Shown here one piece after another: positions 36,276-48,669 of a DNA stretch of 64,000 nucleotides; position 1 is the stretch's first letter; every line of letters begins with the position of its first letter. Under the pieces are notes generated by a model. It saw only the letters and a program-made list of their open reading frames with translations, searched no databases and had not been told where the DNA came from. The DNA is from Deroplatys truncata (Eukaryota; Arthropoda; Insecta; Mantodea; Mantidae), in NCBI GenBank assembly GCA_030765065.1, contig CM060984.1, positions 106,125,488-106,189,487 of the forward strand, read 5' to 3'. Position numbers and translations under genes: made by a program.

Positions 36276-36649
36276 GTTTGCAATTTTTTATTTTCTCGAA
36301 AATGTATCTAACGATTCTTGAATTTTCTGGGAATAGCATATAAAACCTCTTCATTATAAATGACTTTTGTGTAATTGGTAAACTGTAAGAAACCGGCAAA
36401 TGCAATTTTTGTGTCATTAACCATTTCGAGATGTTGTTTGTTATGGGTTTTTAATTTTTAAACACTTATACTTTTATCCCTTGGTCGTGTAGAATTACAA
36501 AGCCGTCACATAGCGATACATCTTTTATAAAGCTATATCTTTAATCTACTGCTTCTTTATTATACCTAAAACAATATGTATAAATATTTAATGAATGTCT
36601 CTCTGGATTGTATCAAGATGTATACATAAAATAACCTTTTGTAAGAATT
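36276..36649 (-). repeat. R860 fragment, old, interrupted by foldback element
   Basis: TTTTATTTTCTCGAAAATGT, AATTTTCTGGGAATAGC, TAATTGGTAAACTGTAAG, ACATAGCGATAC and finally CCTTTTGTAAGAATT align with module B to A. The last 11 bases are repeated at 36919-36929 after the inserted foldback element. Confidence 0.65.
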
Positions 36650-36918
36650 GAAACGGTAAAATCACACAGTTCAGTACCATAACCTGGACTTGAACCACGG
36701 ATCTTCCGGCTTCCGTCCAACTGAACTACCATGAGTAATCAGTCGAGGAATTTAAAACAGTGCCGGTATGTTGCCATGGTAGCTCACTTGATGAGAGCAA
36801 CCGGAAACAGAAGATCCGTGGTTCAAATCCCGGTTTAGGCATTGATTTTTCAGTCTGATTCGACCTTACCAACATTGTTCTACATACGCCTTGTGTGAAA
36901 GAACAATTAATTACCATA
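36650..36918 (+). mobile_element. Foldback element with tRNA-like arms, copy 1 (269 bp)
   Basis: Flanked by the 11-bp duplication TTGTAAGAATT (36639-36649 and 36919-36929). The short left arm carries a tRNA-like sequence on the minus strand (TTGAACCACGGATCTTCCGG). The longer right arm carries it on the plus strand: CCATGGTAGCTCACTTGAT, then AGATCCGTGGTTCAAATCCC and GGCATTG. The tRNA-like unit has A- and B-box motifs and, in consensus, a paired acceptor stem (GCCATGG with CTATGGC). The tail is TCTACATACGCCTTGTGTGA then AACAATTAATT. Related copies are at 40549 and 61379. Confidence 0.7.
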
Positions 36919-36972
36919 TTGTAAGAATTCTTTGTAGAAGAGTGAGTAGATAAATCCATGTGAGTGCAATAG
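36919..36972 (-). repeat. Continuation of interrupted R860 copy
   Basis: TTTGTAGAAGAGTGAGTAGA and CCATGTGAGTGCAATAG correspond to the R860 terminus (TTGTACAAGAGTAGAGAAAG, CATGTGAGTGTAACA). Confidence 0.65.
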
Positions 36973-38837
36973 AAGTTGTTTTTACAAAGTGAAAAAGAAA
37001 ATTAGTAGTTTGGATCAAGAGCGTATGATAACTGTAGTCTTGCCGTTGTTACATTATCGATAATTTCTTTCTGTATGTATATCCTTCTAGAACTGCTTTA
37101 ACTACTTGCAGGCTTAACTTTTAATTTCGACATATCTCCTATTTTAATGTACATATAAATGCAACAGACTGAGCAGTATAGTGAATTGGTTCAGTTTCAG
37201 TTTGGATTACGACACGAGCGTGGCTGATTATGACACGAGTGTCGCTGCATGCAATAACACATCCAAAACTGAGTGATGCGTAATGCCTTAAGTGATGAAT
37301 TAAAGCCGATAGATTAGTTTGCAGCGCTTTTAGGTTTTTTACGTATTTTTGTGTTTATTTTTACACGGATACATAGGACGGAAAATGAGATAAATGCAGC
37401 AATGCGTACAACTGAATAGCGCCCCCCTCCCAAACACGTACACATCATCCGCCATTCACTTTGAGTTTGTGCTACGCTTGCCAGTTTTCAAATATTTACC
37501 TGTTCAGCCAATTAGGCAGATGTATGCACTGAGAGATTGCGCAAGTTTACCCAATCTGAGAACACTGGAGTCATACTTTCAGACTTTAGGAGGCAAAATA
37601 TACCGTTTGAATGACATAAACGGTTGAATAATATTGATGCACGTTTAATTTTACCAAGTGTTGCTCTTTGTATTACGAAAATCAAATTTTAAACTATATT
37701 CAGCTGTTTATACCTTTTTTTTTCCTGTTACTCCCTGGCAATGTGGATGTTATCCTTTAAATGAAGAGAATAAAACCGCAAATTACGTGCGATTCATAAT
37801 TTAATGCAATAGTTGTATTTAATTGTAGTACTTTATTTAAAAGCAATATATGTCCTTTAAAAATATTTTGGGACAAAAATGTTGTACTCACATAGCTTTT
37901 GGAGTTTTCAGCTCAGAAACCATAGAAGAATGCAATTCACATGTATAATATGGTCCAAGTATGCATATTTTAAGATAAATTGAATTCACTTGTACTATCA
38001 ACTCAAGAATAATAATTGAAAACTCTAATTTAAGCGGATTAGCCAACTGTGAAGCACTTTTTCATTAATTAGTTTAACAAATATAACTGAATTAAGGAAT
38101 TCTGAATCAAACAGAGCTTTTATCGGCTATTTCTTTATTTGCGTCAATACGGAGTTTCTAGTGGTGTTAGAAAATATATACGGGGAAAAAGAAAGGGGTG
38201 TGTAAGTAATTTAATACTGCAGCACTGGTATTTTTATCCATACCTAAAGGGATGAATTACCGTGAAAAGGGACTATTACGTGGGAGCTAGGAAATTGTAA
38301 ACAGTCCCCGGCACATATGTTAACAATTTATTTTAAATGGATGTATTCGATAACAATTCTTTGATCAGCTTGCTTTAATATTTTACAAAATAATATGCTC
38401 AAATGCAATGTGATATACTCTTACACGTTTCTAAATTTAAAGTTGCCATATCAATTTAAAGATTTTATGGAAGAGCAACGAACACAATAAAGTTACATGA
38501 AATGCGAAATTATAAATGCTTCTCCCGTAAAAGAATTTAGAAAACGCCAAGAGTTAAGGGTCAAATTTCAAAGCTTACCAAACAAGTTTAAAAATAATTT
38601 GGAAAGATCGAAAGAATCACTCTTGGTGAATTATGCCGAAAATTTCGCTGTCACGATGTCTAGTTGTTAGCGGCTCGGTCTCTGGTCGAAAAAGACTCTC
38701 TGATGCCTGCCGAGGAGTTACTGGAGACGTCCACGAGCATGATGGCGTTGACGTCGGTGGCGTGTAGCAAACCGGCCAGTGATGACTACATGATGCTTTA
38801 CGTTGTGGAGTGATGTATTACGTCACTCATGGCGATA
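36973..38837. other. No recognisable feature
   Basis: Unassigned. The 200 bases before 38838 are GC-richer and may belong to the repeat that follows. Confidence 0.4.
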
Positions 38838-38950
38838 TGTTCTTCGAAGCTTTAGATGTTAACTTTCTCTGTCATCATCTCTGAAGCATTGTGACGTACT
38901 TTATACCGGTTGCATAAGGCATGACCATGGGGGAGGCGAAAACGGCACAT
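38838..38950 (+). repeat. Dispersed repeat, second copy of 1-112
   Basis: Matches the start of the window up to the shared end CGGCACAT. The element probably begins upstream, perhaps near 38640, but that part has no partner in the window to define it. Confidence 0.6.
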
Positions 38951-39149
38951 TAGGCCGTTATGGTTTAAATATAAGTTGTATTATGTTGAATTAACTTGTT
39001 ATTATGCATATCTGCACTTTGAAGACATTGTTGTATTGTATTATTGCATTGTTCTACTACTTGTATGTCGCAATATAACCGCTTGCAGTAAAGCGACAAT
39101 AAATACATAAAAATAAAGTCATAGCAATAATAATAATTAATAATAATAC

Positions 39150-39455
39150 CATGGCGCCACAGCCCATGAAGGGCCAAGACATGACAACCCGACTGCCGGC
39201 AGAGGTGGGCGATTATTCAGCCGATACGTGGAGGCGATGTGGTCTGCACCACGCATCCCCCAGCCAGAATGTTGGCCTCCGTGGTCAGCATCGCTGCCTA
39301 ATACAACCCCCCACTTTCCTCACGATTCTGAGTGGGCACCGCTCCTATACTCGGAACTTAAAAACAGGATCCCCATGAGGGGCCTCGAACCCGGGCGCAT
39401 TCCGTGGCCGGAAACCAGAGCTCCACCTGTAGTGTGCAGCGCCACGGCGCAGGAC
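39150..39455 (-). repeat. GC-rich tRNA-derived SINE
   Basis: On the minus strand a B box GGGTTCGAGGCCC lies at 39385-39397, with the degenerate head up to about 39435. The body extends down to CCATGGCGCCACAGCCC at 39150. It is far richer in G and C than the DNA around it. Two plus-strand frames crossing it are not genes. This is the only copy of this family seen here. Confidence 0.55.
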
Positions 39456-39460
39456 ATAAT

Positions 39461-40548
39461 AAGGACATGCCATTTGAAATTACAAATCGCTTGACTGGTG
39501 AGAGCGTTAAGTCTGAATAACTCCAGTTGTACTCTTCTCTGTAATGTTAAACTGACCGACTTCTTTTATTCTAGCTTAAAGGATGATCAAGGTGAAAATA
39601 AGTCCATTTTGGTCAAAACCTTAGACTTGATTTTCCTCCTTTTCATTATCACAACATCCCATTTTAAATATCTCAAAAATAAATTAACGTTGTTTCCTCT
39701 TATATTAAATCAGTTTTAAACAGTTATACAGTATTTTCCTCTCCAAATTTTTGTATCTAAACAAAATTCCAGCCCCCATTAGTTTATATGAATTTTGGGA
39801 TCCCTCAACATAAAATTTCAGGTAACATATAACAGCACCAACGAAAGAAAAGTATCTTGTAGGCGGAAAACTGCCTTTGGTTTTTCTCTCTGTAGCCAGG
39901 GGCCATTAATAATCCGATGGAAATTACTTACAAAAACGAATACGTGGTTTAATGAATTTTCTCACCGTGGAAACGGCAAACAAATATAATCAAACATTTT
40001 CAACCCCATTTGATCAGTCAGATTCACAAAACCTACTAGGGTTTTGTGAATCTTTCAGGTATAAAACTTTATTTCTAGTTTATAAACCGTAAAATTAGGT
40101 TTTTGCAGCAGAAATGGGAGTAGCTTTTAAATCAAAATTAATACTACCGACTGTAAAACTTTGCCATTGATCATCTTTTGTCAAAATCGGAGATTTATGA
40201 AACTTGTAAGTTAGCGAGATTATTTACACAAATTTCTTCAGTAAACGTAGCACGGAGTTAAATTTTCTCATAGTTTTTTTTTACAAATCACTTCCATTAG
40301 TTCAAAAAGTGCCTTAAATATTATCAAACAAATGGCGGTGTGAAAGAAGGCCTGATGGCCATAACTCTACTAGAATAAGTAAATACATTTATTTATAAGT
40401 GTCACGCAAAATAAATTGCTTCCCATTATTTGGGTGGCATCAGTAATAGGATTCCTCAGATTATGTTTTTGGAAAATAAAACTTAAAACGTTTGGAATAT
40501 AATTATCGTTTTATTGCAATCAACCAAATTTTTCTTCAACATTTACAA
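39461..40548. other. No gene recognised; one perfect hairpin
   Basis: AT-rich unassigned DNA apart from the inverted repeat at 40021-40052. Confidence 0.4.
40021..40052. repeat. Perfect 13-bp hairpin
   Basis: GATTCACAAAACC, loop TACTAG, then GGTTTTGTGAATC. It is not at the edge of any recognised element. Confidence 0.9.
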
Positions 40549-40906
40549 CTTTTGGAAAGATAGAATCAGATGATTGAAAAATTCAATGCCATAGCCGGGA
40601 TATGAACCACGGATCTGCTGATCTCCGTCCGGTTGCTCTAACCACTGAGCTACCATGGCAACATGCCGGCACGCCATTAAATTCTCCAGCTGATTTGCAT
40701 TTTTCCCGGTAAACCACAAGGAAATCTCAAATGTATTGCGATGTCATACCCCAATGGCGACTTACATTCTTTGTAAGTACTTAAGTCCCGGGCTTTTAGT
40801 TTCAACCACTATTAGGTCAATTAATGGAATTGAATTTTTCAGTTATCTGATTCTACCTTTCCAACCCTGTCCAACACATGGCTTGTGTGAAAAAACAATT
40901 AATTCT
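40549..40906 (+). mobile_element. Foldback element with tRNA-like arm, copy 2 (358 bp)
   Basis: Flanked by ATTTACAA (40541-40548 and 40907-40914). The left arm carries the tRNA-like sequence on the minus strand (ATGAACCACGGATCTGCTGA, GAGCTACCATGGCAACATG). The right arm has lost most of the tRNA-like part but keeps AATTGAATTTTTCAG, ATCTGATTCTACCTTTCCAA, CCAACACATGGCTTGTGTGA and AACAATTAATT. Same orientation as copy 1. Divergence of the right arm makes it less palindromic. Confidence 0.65.
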
Positions 40907-40914
40907 ATTTACAA

Positions 40915-41384
40915 TTTTTGTTTCGTCACCGGAAGTGTCTGTAGGAGTAAAGTTTTATTACCAGTGTGGCAGTATTTTGCTACTCAAAGACATTAAATAA
41001 ACAATGTTACAAGCGAACACGACTGGCATCTACTTCTCACCAGGCTGTTGGGAACTTTCGGATGGTCTGTCGTGTGCGTATTTACTCTTCTTGAATAATC
41101 TGCTCTTACTGAAGTATCTTATCTATCTGACCTCTGAATATGCTGATGATGTCAACACTTTGAGCCAGAGTCTACGCTTTGTGGATTGCTAACCTTGTTA
41201 ATGTTGACTAAACATAGGGTATTGGTCATGACCGTTAACGTTAACTGAGAAAAATACGCCCTCCAAAAGAAAATTATAAATAACATTTTGAGATATTATG
41301 AACTATGCAGTAACAGATTCGTTTTGATTGCCTGTACAGAATTATTCAAAGAGAAGGAACCAATTTCAGCTTTTTATTTTGTCT
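40915..41384. other. No recognisable feature
   Basis: Unassigned. Confidence 0.4.
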
Positions 41385-42222
41385 ATCACATGCATACTAA
41401 GTAGAGAAGGTATTGCATTCCACCGATAAATTCGAGATTACTGCGGAAAAGTTGTTTGAAGCATTTTATAAAATTCCCGCGTGTGTGCGTGCGTGCGAGA
41501 ACAGCACAACTCAAAAAAAGATATGTCCGATAAATACAAAACTTGGTATTTAGGTTTAGCACCTTTCAAAGCTACGACACCTTTCAAGAAAATCTTCCCC
41601 ACCCAAACTACCCTTCACAAGGAAGAGTTTTCAAAATGTTTCGACTTTCTCAAAAATGGATTTAATGATTTTGATTAATTTGATTAAAATACCATAACTT
41701 TATTTGCATGACCAAATTACATTTTTATCTTTAATTTTCTGGGAATAGCCTGTGAAGCCCTGTTCATTTAAAGGAATGTTGTATAATTTGTTAACTTGTA
41801 AACTATATGAAATAGACGAAAACGTACTATACAAGTGTAGATTTCTTTAAAATACACAATTTATTTAAAATAATATTTTGTGACATCAGCCAATTCCGAG
41901 ATATTCGTTGTTATTGCTTTGAATTTTCCATACTTTGTAATTTTTATAAAATTCTGTTGCTGTTCAATTGTTTCTCGCGATATCATTGTAAGAGTATGGA
42001 ATTTCTAGATCAGCATTTAGCAACATAGTTTTTAAAGATCTAAACACCGATTCGGTATCCTCTATCCACCTAGTATCTTCAACGAAATGTGTAACGTGAA
42101 TTACTACTTCAAAGGTTTATCTCGATTAACATGAAATAGAATAAGCTTTTCTAAGAGTAGTTAGGAACTATAAAAATAAACAGTAGAATTAGAAGGTGAT
42201 GTGACTGTAACATCGATTTTTT
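41385..42222 (-). repeat. R860 full-length copy, old
   Basis: Runs from ACTAAGTAGAGAAGGTATTG through a short GT core (41479-41495), GAACAGCACAACTCAAAAAA, CCTTTCAAAGCTACGACACC, ATTTTCTGGGAATAGCC and CCAATTCCGAGATATTCG to AGAAGGTGATGTGACTGTAA. Confidence 0.75.
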
Positions 42223-42489
42223 ATAACAAAGCAACTGTGAAAGAGACATTCTGCATGTCAGTAGAGGCATCTAAAAGTTAGGTTTTAGCTTTGTGCTCTT
42301 TGAGGTTAATGTATTCAATATCACCAGCATTTTCTGCACGGAAATTTAAAAATAACGGCGCATTTCTTCCCACCAGTAACTTAGTTGTTTCTAGCTTTAA
42401 AATCTGTATCATGTAAATTTGCATATGACGAGTTGTCTATTGGATCTGTTGCAGAAGCGACTAGCATTTCAGCAATGGATTCACAGCAA

Positions 42490-42740
42490 ACTGCTGGAAT
42501 TTCATGTTTTTCCGTCTCCAAACCAGTACATCAAATTGAAGTTTTCAGTTTACTTATTTGACGTACTCCAACACGAACATCCCTTTAAGTATTTTATCAA
42601 TAACTTAACTGTTTTCCCTGCAATGAGCATATGAAGCATATGACTGCGTCCATGTCTAAAATAATTTTTTGTTTTCTGACCTCAGTTAATAAAAATACTC
42701 ACTTTACTATACAGTTACATAAACAACTACTTCCTGTGCC
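42490..42740 (+). repeat. Dispersed repeat D, copy 2
   Basis: Collinear with parts of 4310-4872 (AATTTCATGTTTTTCCGT, CCAAACCAGT, CTATACAGTTACATAAAC). It lacks the MITE found at the equivalent end of copy 1, where it reads AACAACTACTTCC, and so shows the empty site. Confidence 0.5.
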
Positions 42741-43539
42741 CACTTTTTTCATAAATGGTCAGGACTCCTTTATGACACTAAAAGGAAAAATGTACAGTCA
42801 GTTTCCCTTTATCCATTGATGGTGTGACTTTCACAATTTGTTTCAAATATATTCTGAAATTTACTTCATTTGGAATAAATGTATATATTTAAGATATACA
42901 CTGTGATCTGAACTTTAGGGTCCGATAAACCCAAATGATGATTTCCCTAAAGGAAACTTAGTTAATAAACCACTGTCCCTATTATTAAAAGGACAGGATA
43001 TTCAACTAAAACAATAGTAATAGGAGATACCACAACGAGCTCTTAGGTTTCAGTGCTTAAGGGTAATAACAATCTGACTTCATCACTACGATAGTCAAGT
43101 CAAGATTTGCAAATCGCTTAGACAGAAAATTGGTAATTTTAACTTAAACGTTGTTGTACATGTAAGCAGCGTGACGTTTAATAAATACTGTTTCAAATTA
43201 CAGAAGTCTCAACTTCATGTTTTAGGGTAGCGTGTTTCACATTATAGAGCACAGCGCAAATTTAGTATTGTGCCCAGACATTATAACTAAACGATTTTCT
43301 CGGATTTTACCTTTTTTCTGAAAATACACATCGGGCAAACCCAAATTCTGTAGAAGATACAAGGACCTTTATATACATTCCTTCACCACCCTATATGCCC
43401 TGCCGAGTTATAGGACATCAGACCTTAAAAAGTAGAAATTCAGACATAAAAATAAGCTATTTTTTCTGTTGCTTACCTGTAGCAAATAGAGGAATATACT
43501 CGATATCGAATTTTCCTGAAAAGTTTTAGAAATTGTGAA
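42741..43539. other. No recognisable feature
   Basis: Unassigned. Confidence 0.4.
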
Positions 43540-43823
43540 CTCCCTTATTCTTCCATTTATACTTTGCCTCTGACTGCAATGGTGATATCGACGGCCTCTT
43601 ATCTTTGGAACATATTGCTATTGGTATTAACTTGTATAACGTTGTCATTGGATTTATTACATAGATCACACACACACACACAATCACACTCTCATATTTC
43701 CAGACTCTAGGGAGGATAGGGAATAATCTAGGGTAGAGAAAAATTCCCACCCAGTCGGCAATCGAATCCAGGACGCCTTGTATAGCAGGCAAGTACGCTA
43801 CCGACTCAGCTACGGGGCTAGCC
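43540..43823 (-). repeat. tRNA-derived SINE, full-length
   Basis: The head at 43751-43823 (minus) has A box TAGCTGAGTCGGTAGCG and B box GGATTCGATTGCC at tRNA spacing. The body, down to about 43540, includes a CA tract (43668-43683) and matches 12075-12312. Confidence 0.7.
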
Positions 43824-44551
43824 GATGTATATCTTGATAGCGGTTCTTTTAGAGAAATAAAATACGGGAGATGCGGTGCGATTTTTCCATGTCCTCTGTA
43901 ACTTTAATTTCTGATCGTCAATTTATACGTCTACTTCATTCTCTAACATTCTTTGTAATAATGGATCATTATTTGTTTATCAAATTTTTATTTATATGGC
44001 AATTTACTTATTTTTTGTGACAGACGAGGCCGGTCACACATCTTTGCAGTATGAGCAATTCATGCTGGCTTGAACCAAAATTCTCATCTCTCATCTCGTC
44101 GATGACAGCTGAGAAAATCCATACACGCGATGCACGAACTTGAAACGAAAGTGTGGTTCCCTAGACCTCTCTTCATTAACTAGCTTTATTTCTGGATGAA
44201 TGATCACCTTACCTTCACACAAATTGCACGAAAGACTTCTGCACGAAATACGCTCATCTCTTTCAAGACTGGAAACCCTAGGATCCGGCTTCACTAACGA
44301 GGGTCCGGGGACGCGCACGTTCCCATGAGAAATCTGCAAGTGCCCAGTATACCTGAGCACAGAAAAAGAAGCTTGCTGATGGATATTTCAGTGGGCGTAT
44401 GCCGTAGGAGTAACATACTCGTTTATATGCCCAACTTTTGGGCACGTTCGTTACTGTGTTATCGTTGCTTTAATCTTCCACCCGTTTCTATCCACAATGC
44501 AATTCACGAATTCAAAAACTCTTGTTGCAGTTGAAGTAGGTTGTGTTGGAG
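43824..44551. other. No recognised gene
   Basis: An 89-codon minus-strand frame (44091-44360) lies in a GC-richer patch without recognised domains. Confidence 0.35.
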
Positions 44552-45155
44552 GAGTTGTATTATATTTCAACTTTTGGGATGCCGAACTTGAAATTCGTTG
44601 CAATCGCACGTATAGTACCCGGTTTCAGGTAGCCTTCGCCCCAAGTTTAAAAATATTAGCTTTGTAATTTGACTGTCTCTTTAGATATTATATTTATGTT
44701 TGCCTCGGCTGCATCAGTATTATTGTTAGAGACATCCTTGACACAAATTAAATAGCACTTCGCTGATATAGAGAGCTGTGAGATTATTTTATTTAATACT
44801 TGCACTTTATAACACGTAAACTATTTTCGTCTCACACGAATACGTATTTAATTTCTCGAGGACACATCTCGCGTCTGGTTATGAGCACTGTCTAGAAGCA
44901 ACTGAACTGTTTTTCCACCGCCTAAATTTGTAAATTTCTGTATTTCAAGTCTCTGATTGGCTAATCCTAGTCCAATATAATACCTTCACATAACATTATT
45001 GAATATGTTTACAATAATATAAACATTTAAAATTACTGTAATATACACTTTTTATATAATGTTGCATACACATATTGCTTTAAGGCGGACTGTTATTGAA
45101 TTTACATATTTATATAACTAGGCTGAAATTATTCAAGTGTTAGAAATACTGCCTC
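44552..45155 (-). repeat. BEL/Pao-like LTR fragment with leader, third copy
   Basis: Minus strand. The LTR starts TGAGGCAGTATTTCTAACAC (plus end 45155) and ends near ATTACA (plus 44663). The leader continues to 44552 with GGGGCGAAGGC and the GTTCGGC-type block. Relative to 22020-22770 it is internally deleted (about 490 instead of 750 bp), missing the part around TTGAGGCAATAAT. Confidence 0.55.
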
Positions 45156-45267
45156 ACAGTTGAAAACTGGTTGAAATTGGTATAAAATTAAGGACGCTTT
45201 ATGTGCAGATACCTCTTAAAATTTGCGTTTACAACATTACTGCCGAAAATATTCGCTATAAACAAAC

Positions 45268-45500
45268 ACGGGTGGTCGAGATCGTTAAGGCATACACTCG
45301 TGTACGCAAAGTCCATGGTTCAAATCCCTCCAGGACCGTCTTCCCTGACAGATTTTTCCTCGGTGTCCTCAGTCCTCATAATTGCCAAATGCCATTATGT
45401 AGCAAGAACTGGCAATCGACACTACCCAAAATATTCCTAATATATTTTGTTCTGAGCTTCCATGGCTGACTACAAGCCAAGATGAAGAGGGGCTGAAATT
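45268..45500 (+). repeat. tRNA-derived SINE with Ser/Leu-type head
   Basis: Head: A box GGTGGTCGAGATCGTTAAGG and B box TGGTTCAAATCC (45316-45327), with the longer spacing and the TGGTCGAG...TTAAGGC form of class-II tRNAs. The body has TTCCTCGGTGTCCTC and TGGCTGACTACAAGCC. The 3' end is uncertain. Confidence 0.55.
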
Positions 45501-46779
45501 GTTGCAACTGTACTTCAGAAGGTTTGAAACGGTCACGGCGGTGTTCTAGATGAAACAAATGATTCAGAAGATATGTAGAAATGGAACTTCATGAAATGTC
45601 AGCATATAAGGGGATATGAATGTTTTTGCAGACGTTTATTATAAACGAGGTCTTCCAGAAATTTGGGAAATTATAAAAAGGGACCCATTGATGAAATTTT
45701 GTGTAGAAACTTAAACTGAGAAAGTCCCCCTTCTTAAAATATTGCAACTATTAAAAAGATGCTTCCTACGCGTAACCTTTGTTTTCCTATTATGTATCTT
45801 ATGTATCTTTGAAATTTGAATAAAGAGCATAAAGTAGACTACGATACAAAGGGTAAAATTGGGTTTTATTTTGGAAGTAGGAATGTTTGCGGAAACGAAG
45901 GCTGCAGACAGAGTTTTGCAATCCTACGAGCAAAATAAAACACTTTAAACACGTGTGACATGTACTATTTTTTGAAGCGCTCGAATTATATTATATTAAT
46001 TCCTGAAACTAACAAATATGGCGTTTAGAACGCGTTTTTGAAACGTTAAAAACCGAGACTGATGTTTTGTTGATTCTAGCAGTCATTTTCAGTGAAATTG
46101 TTTCAGCAGTTTTGCCTTATATCAGGCAATGAAGCGATTAAATCCTATGTCATATTGCTTTCTGGATTTCTTAGGTAAGTACTGCTAGTGTTATTCTTTC
46201 TACTACTGCCGTAATTTCACCTCCATTTCAGTTTCTTCTGAATTCATAATTTCCGTCACTTAATCTTTATGTAGGTTAGATAAAAGAATAACGTTATAGA
46301 TCAAAGAAAGCTGTCAATATAACGTATAAGTTAACTCTACAACGAATTGCAATAAATTAAAGTATGACGACTTGTGTTGGGATCAGTTAATGCGAGCGCC
46401 ATGAGAAATTAATAATGTAAAAAGACAATGAAAAGCAAAAGCTAATCAAACCAAGTTCAGTTATTAAACATATTCAAATACAAGGGTAATTGCTATGTGA
46501 TTAGGCTTGAAATCATAGTTGGTCACATTGAAGATCTAAAGCTTTTAGATCATGTGCTCTGTGTTAGAAGTTCTACTTTTTGGTCATGCTGTCTAATTTT
46601 TTTTGAGAATAAACTATATGCTAACTTTAAAAAAATTAAAAATAAACCAGCTTTTGTATTCGTAGCATTTAATCCTCCAATCACAGGGAGCTTAAATGAA
46701 ATTACTCATTACCAGGCGGGCCACCTATAAACCTCGTTTCCTCACAGTTCACAATATCGATGTCATACAGTGTGTAAAT
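45501..46779. other. No recognisable feature
   Basis: AT-rich, unassigned. Confidence 0.4.
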
Positions 46780-47100
46780 GTTAACTTATTTCTTCCGAAA
46801 ATATGCGTTTTGAGATCGCCTAAACCCAAACGCATTTTATACAGACGTATGTGCATGGGTATAGCCTTATTAAAAAACAACTTATTTGTTAAATACCAGA
46901 CATGTATTCAGGCATTCTCCGAGATGCGACACGAATGATTTTCTATAAAAATCCCCAACTTTAGTATCCTTTACTTTCTTGATCTTTATTTTCTCCAAAA
47001 GCTTAATTATATTGATTAAATGTCGTATTATGAATATATTGTTCCAAATTCCAGAGATACATTAGAATAAAACGTAATGTCGAAACATGTTGTATAAGAT
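46780..47100 (-). repeat. R860 fragment, very diverged
   Basis: TTCCGAAAATATGCGTTTTG, GATCGCCTAAACCCAAA, CTCCGAGATGCGACACGAAT, AAAAATCCCC and TTTTCTCCAAAAGCTTAA follow the R860 order. The microsatellite core is reduced to a few TGTG. Confidence 0.55.
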
Positions 47101-47660
47101 GGCACGAGATGGTTGGAGTAGGTTACTTGTCAAAATAAGCTTCAGGGGTATATCGTGAAGCTATGATTGTATTCAAGTTTTCAGCCTTTTCCACAGGAAA
47201 TATTGCCGTGATTATTCCTCAACTTCCCCAGGCAAAGATCAACTGCAATGAAAATTTAAGCAAACATTGCGAATGTGCGAGTTTCAAACAAATGCCGCTC
47301 TGCCGTTGTCCGTTTGTTTATGCATGGGATGCTAATCTCTGCGGGTTGTGGTATATCTAATGTTTGTTTAGCCAGTCTACAACAACTGGATCAACTGTCG
47401 AGTGGATTCAGCACTCCACGATGGGGGAAATTATCCAGTTGTCCTGAAGTTTGGAAAATGCGCTATTGCAGATTTTCCTCTGAATGCTGCGATAATGATT
47501 TAATCTTTTCATTTCATCATTTGAATCTACTTTAAGGCAGTACAAAATCAACATGTTCAACGATAACGTAGCGATTTCCCAAACTAAAAGTGAGCTATCC
47601 GAAATTTAAAGGGATTCATCATTAATCGGTTTATAATGGAATTGCGAGGCGTATTTCAAA
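47101..47660. other. No recognisable feature
   Basis: Unassigned. The mariner's outer 3' region may begin here. Confidence 0.35.
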
Positions 47661-47667
47661 ACTAAGG

Positions 47668-48330
47668 TCCGTTTGGTCATAATAATGTAGCTCATGAGAC
47701 AAAGTTTTTGTCAGTAATATTTACTTTTCCACATAACTGCCTTTCATATCTATAAATTTGCTGTAACACTGCACCAGCTTCCTTAATCCTTCGACATACA
47801 AGTCTGCCGCCTGGTACTTGAATTAGTTAATAACGCTCGTGAGTTTATTGTCGGTTGGAAAATGTTGTCCACCCAGCCACCGTTTCAAATGCAAGAAGAG
47901 GAAATAGTCGCTTGGTGCCAGATCGGGACTGTACGTAGGGTGATCAAAGAGTTTCCAACGAAACTCTTGAATCCTCTCTTTGGTTTTGGCAGCGGTGTGC
48001 GTGCGTGCGTTGTCGTGCAGAAGGATGGTGCAAGACGACAGTTTCCCGCGGCACGTCTCTATCTGGTAGGCGTTGTACAGTACACGTCTGCTGTAATTGT
48101 TTATCCACGATCCATGAAACCAAGAACGCCTTTGTCGTCCCAAAATACGATAGGCATCATTTTGTGATTCGTATACGGCGATTGCTTACACTTTTTTGGG
48201 TTGGTGAACCGGAACGGCACCACTGCATTGACAATTGTTTCGATTCTGCGTTGGTGTACGCTATCCATGTCTCGTCGCCCATAACAATGTGGGAAAACAA
48301 ACCATCTCCATCTTATCTAGCGCTCCAAAA
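47668..48330 (-). pseudogene. Mariner-family DD34D transposase, 5'-truncated
   Basis: Minus strand. It carries GDETWIAYTNAESKQLSMQW around 48220-48282 (first catalytic aspartate in GDETW), then MMPIVFWDDKGVLG in another frame. LLHDNARTHTA (about 47990-48022) has the second aspartate, and YSPDLAPSDYFLF (about 47895-47935) the third. I count 34 residues between the second and third, the mariner spacing. The helix-turn-helix region is absent and frameshifts interrupt the rest, so it is dead. It is a different lineage from the element at 15850, with a distinct motif sequence. Confidence 0.8.
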
Positions 48331-48669
48331 ACAGCCGTGCACTAATTGTGGAACAATACCGCGCATCTAAAAAGTAAACGCAACGAACAACAAAATTAAA
48401 ATTTCACAAAGCAATGATCGTATCCCTGTTGACATATGGCTATGAGCACTGAAGAATCAAGCAACAAAATCGAAGGTTGAAGCAAATTAAATGAAGTTCT
48501 TCGGAAGTGTAGCAGGTTATACGCTACAGGATCAATCAAAACAACGTGAACATTCGACAAAAGTGTGATATTTTCAACCTTACAAAATAGAATTAATCAA
48601 TAAAAACAAATTAATACAAGCATGTAATAAGAATGGAAGATAGTAAGTTGCCTAAACATTAAATTATGC
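48331..48669. other. No recognisable feature
   Basis: Unassigned. Confidence 0.35.

Noticed and set aside
40600-40670. Possible functional tRNA gene
   Set aside because: Pol III boxes and an acceptor-like stem exist, but the T stem has mismatches, the sequence is repeated in inverted form in related elements and lies inside a mobile element with target duplication.
45270-45335. Possible tRNA-Ser/Leu gene
   Set aside because: The A and B boxes are present but the acceptor ends do not pair and a SINE body follows directly.
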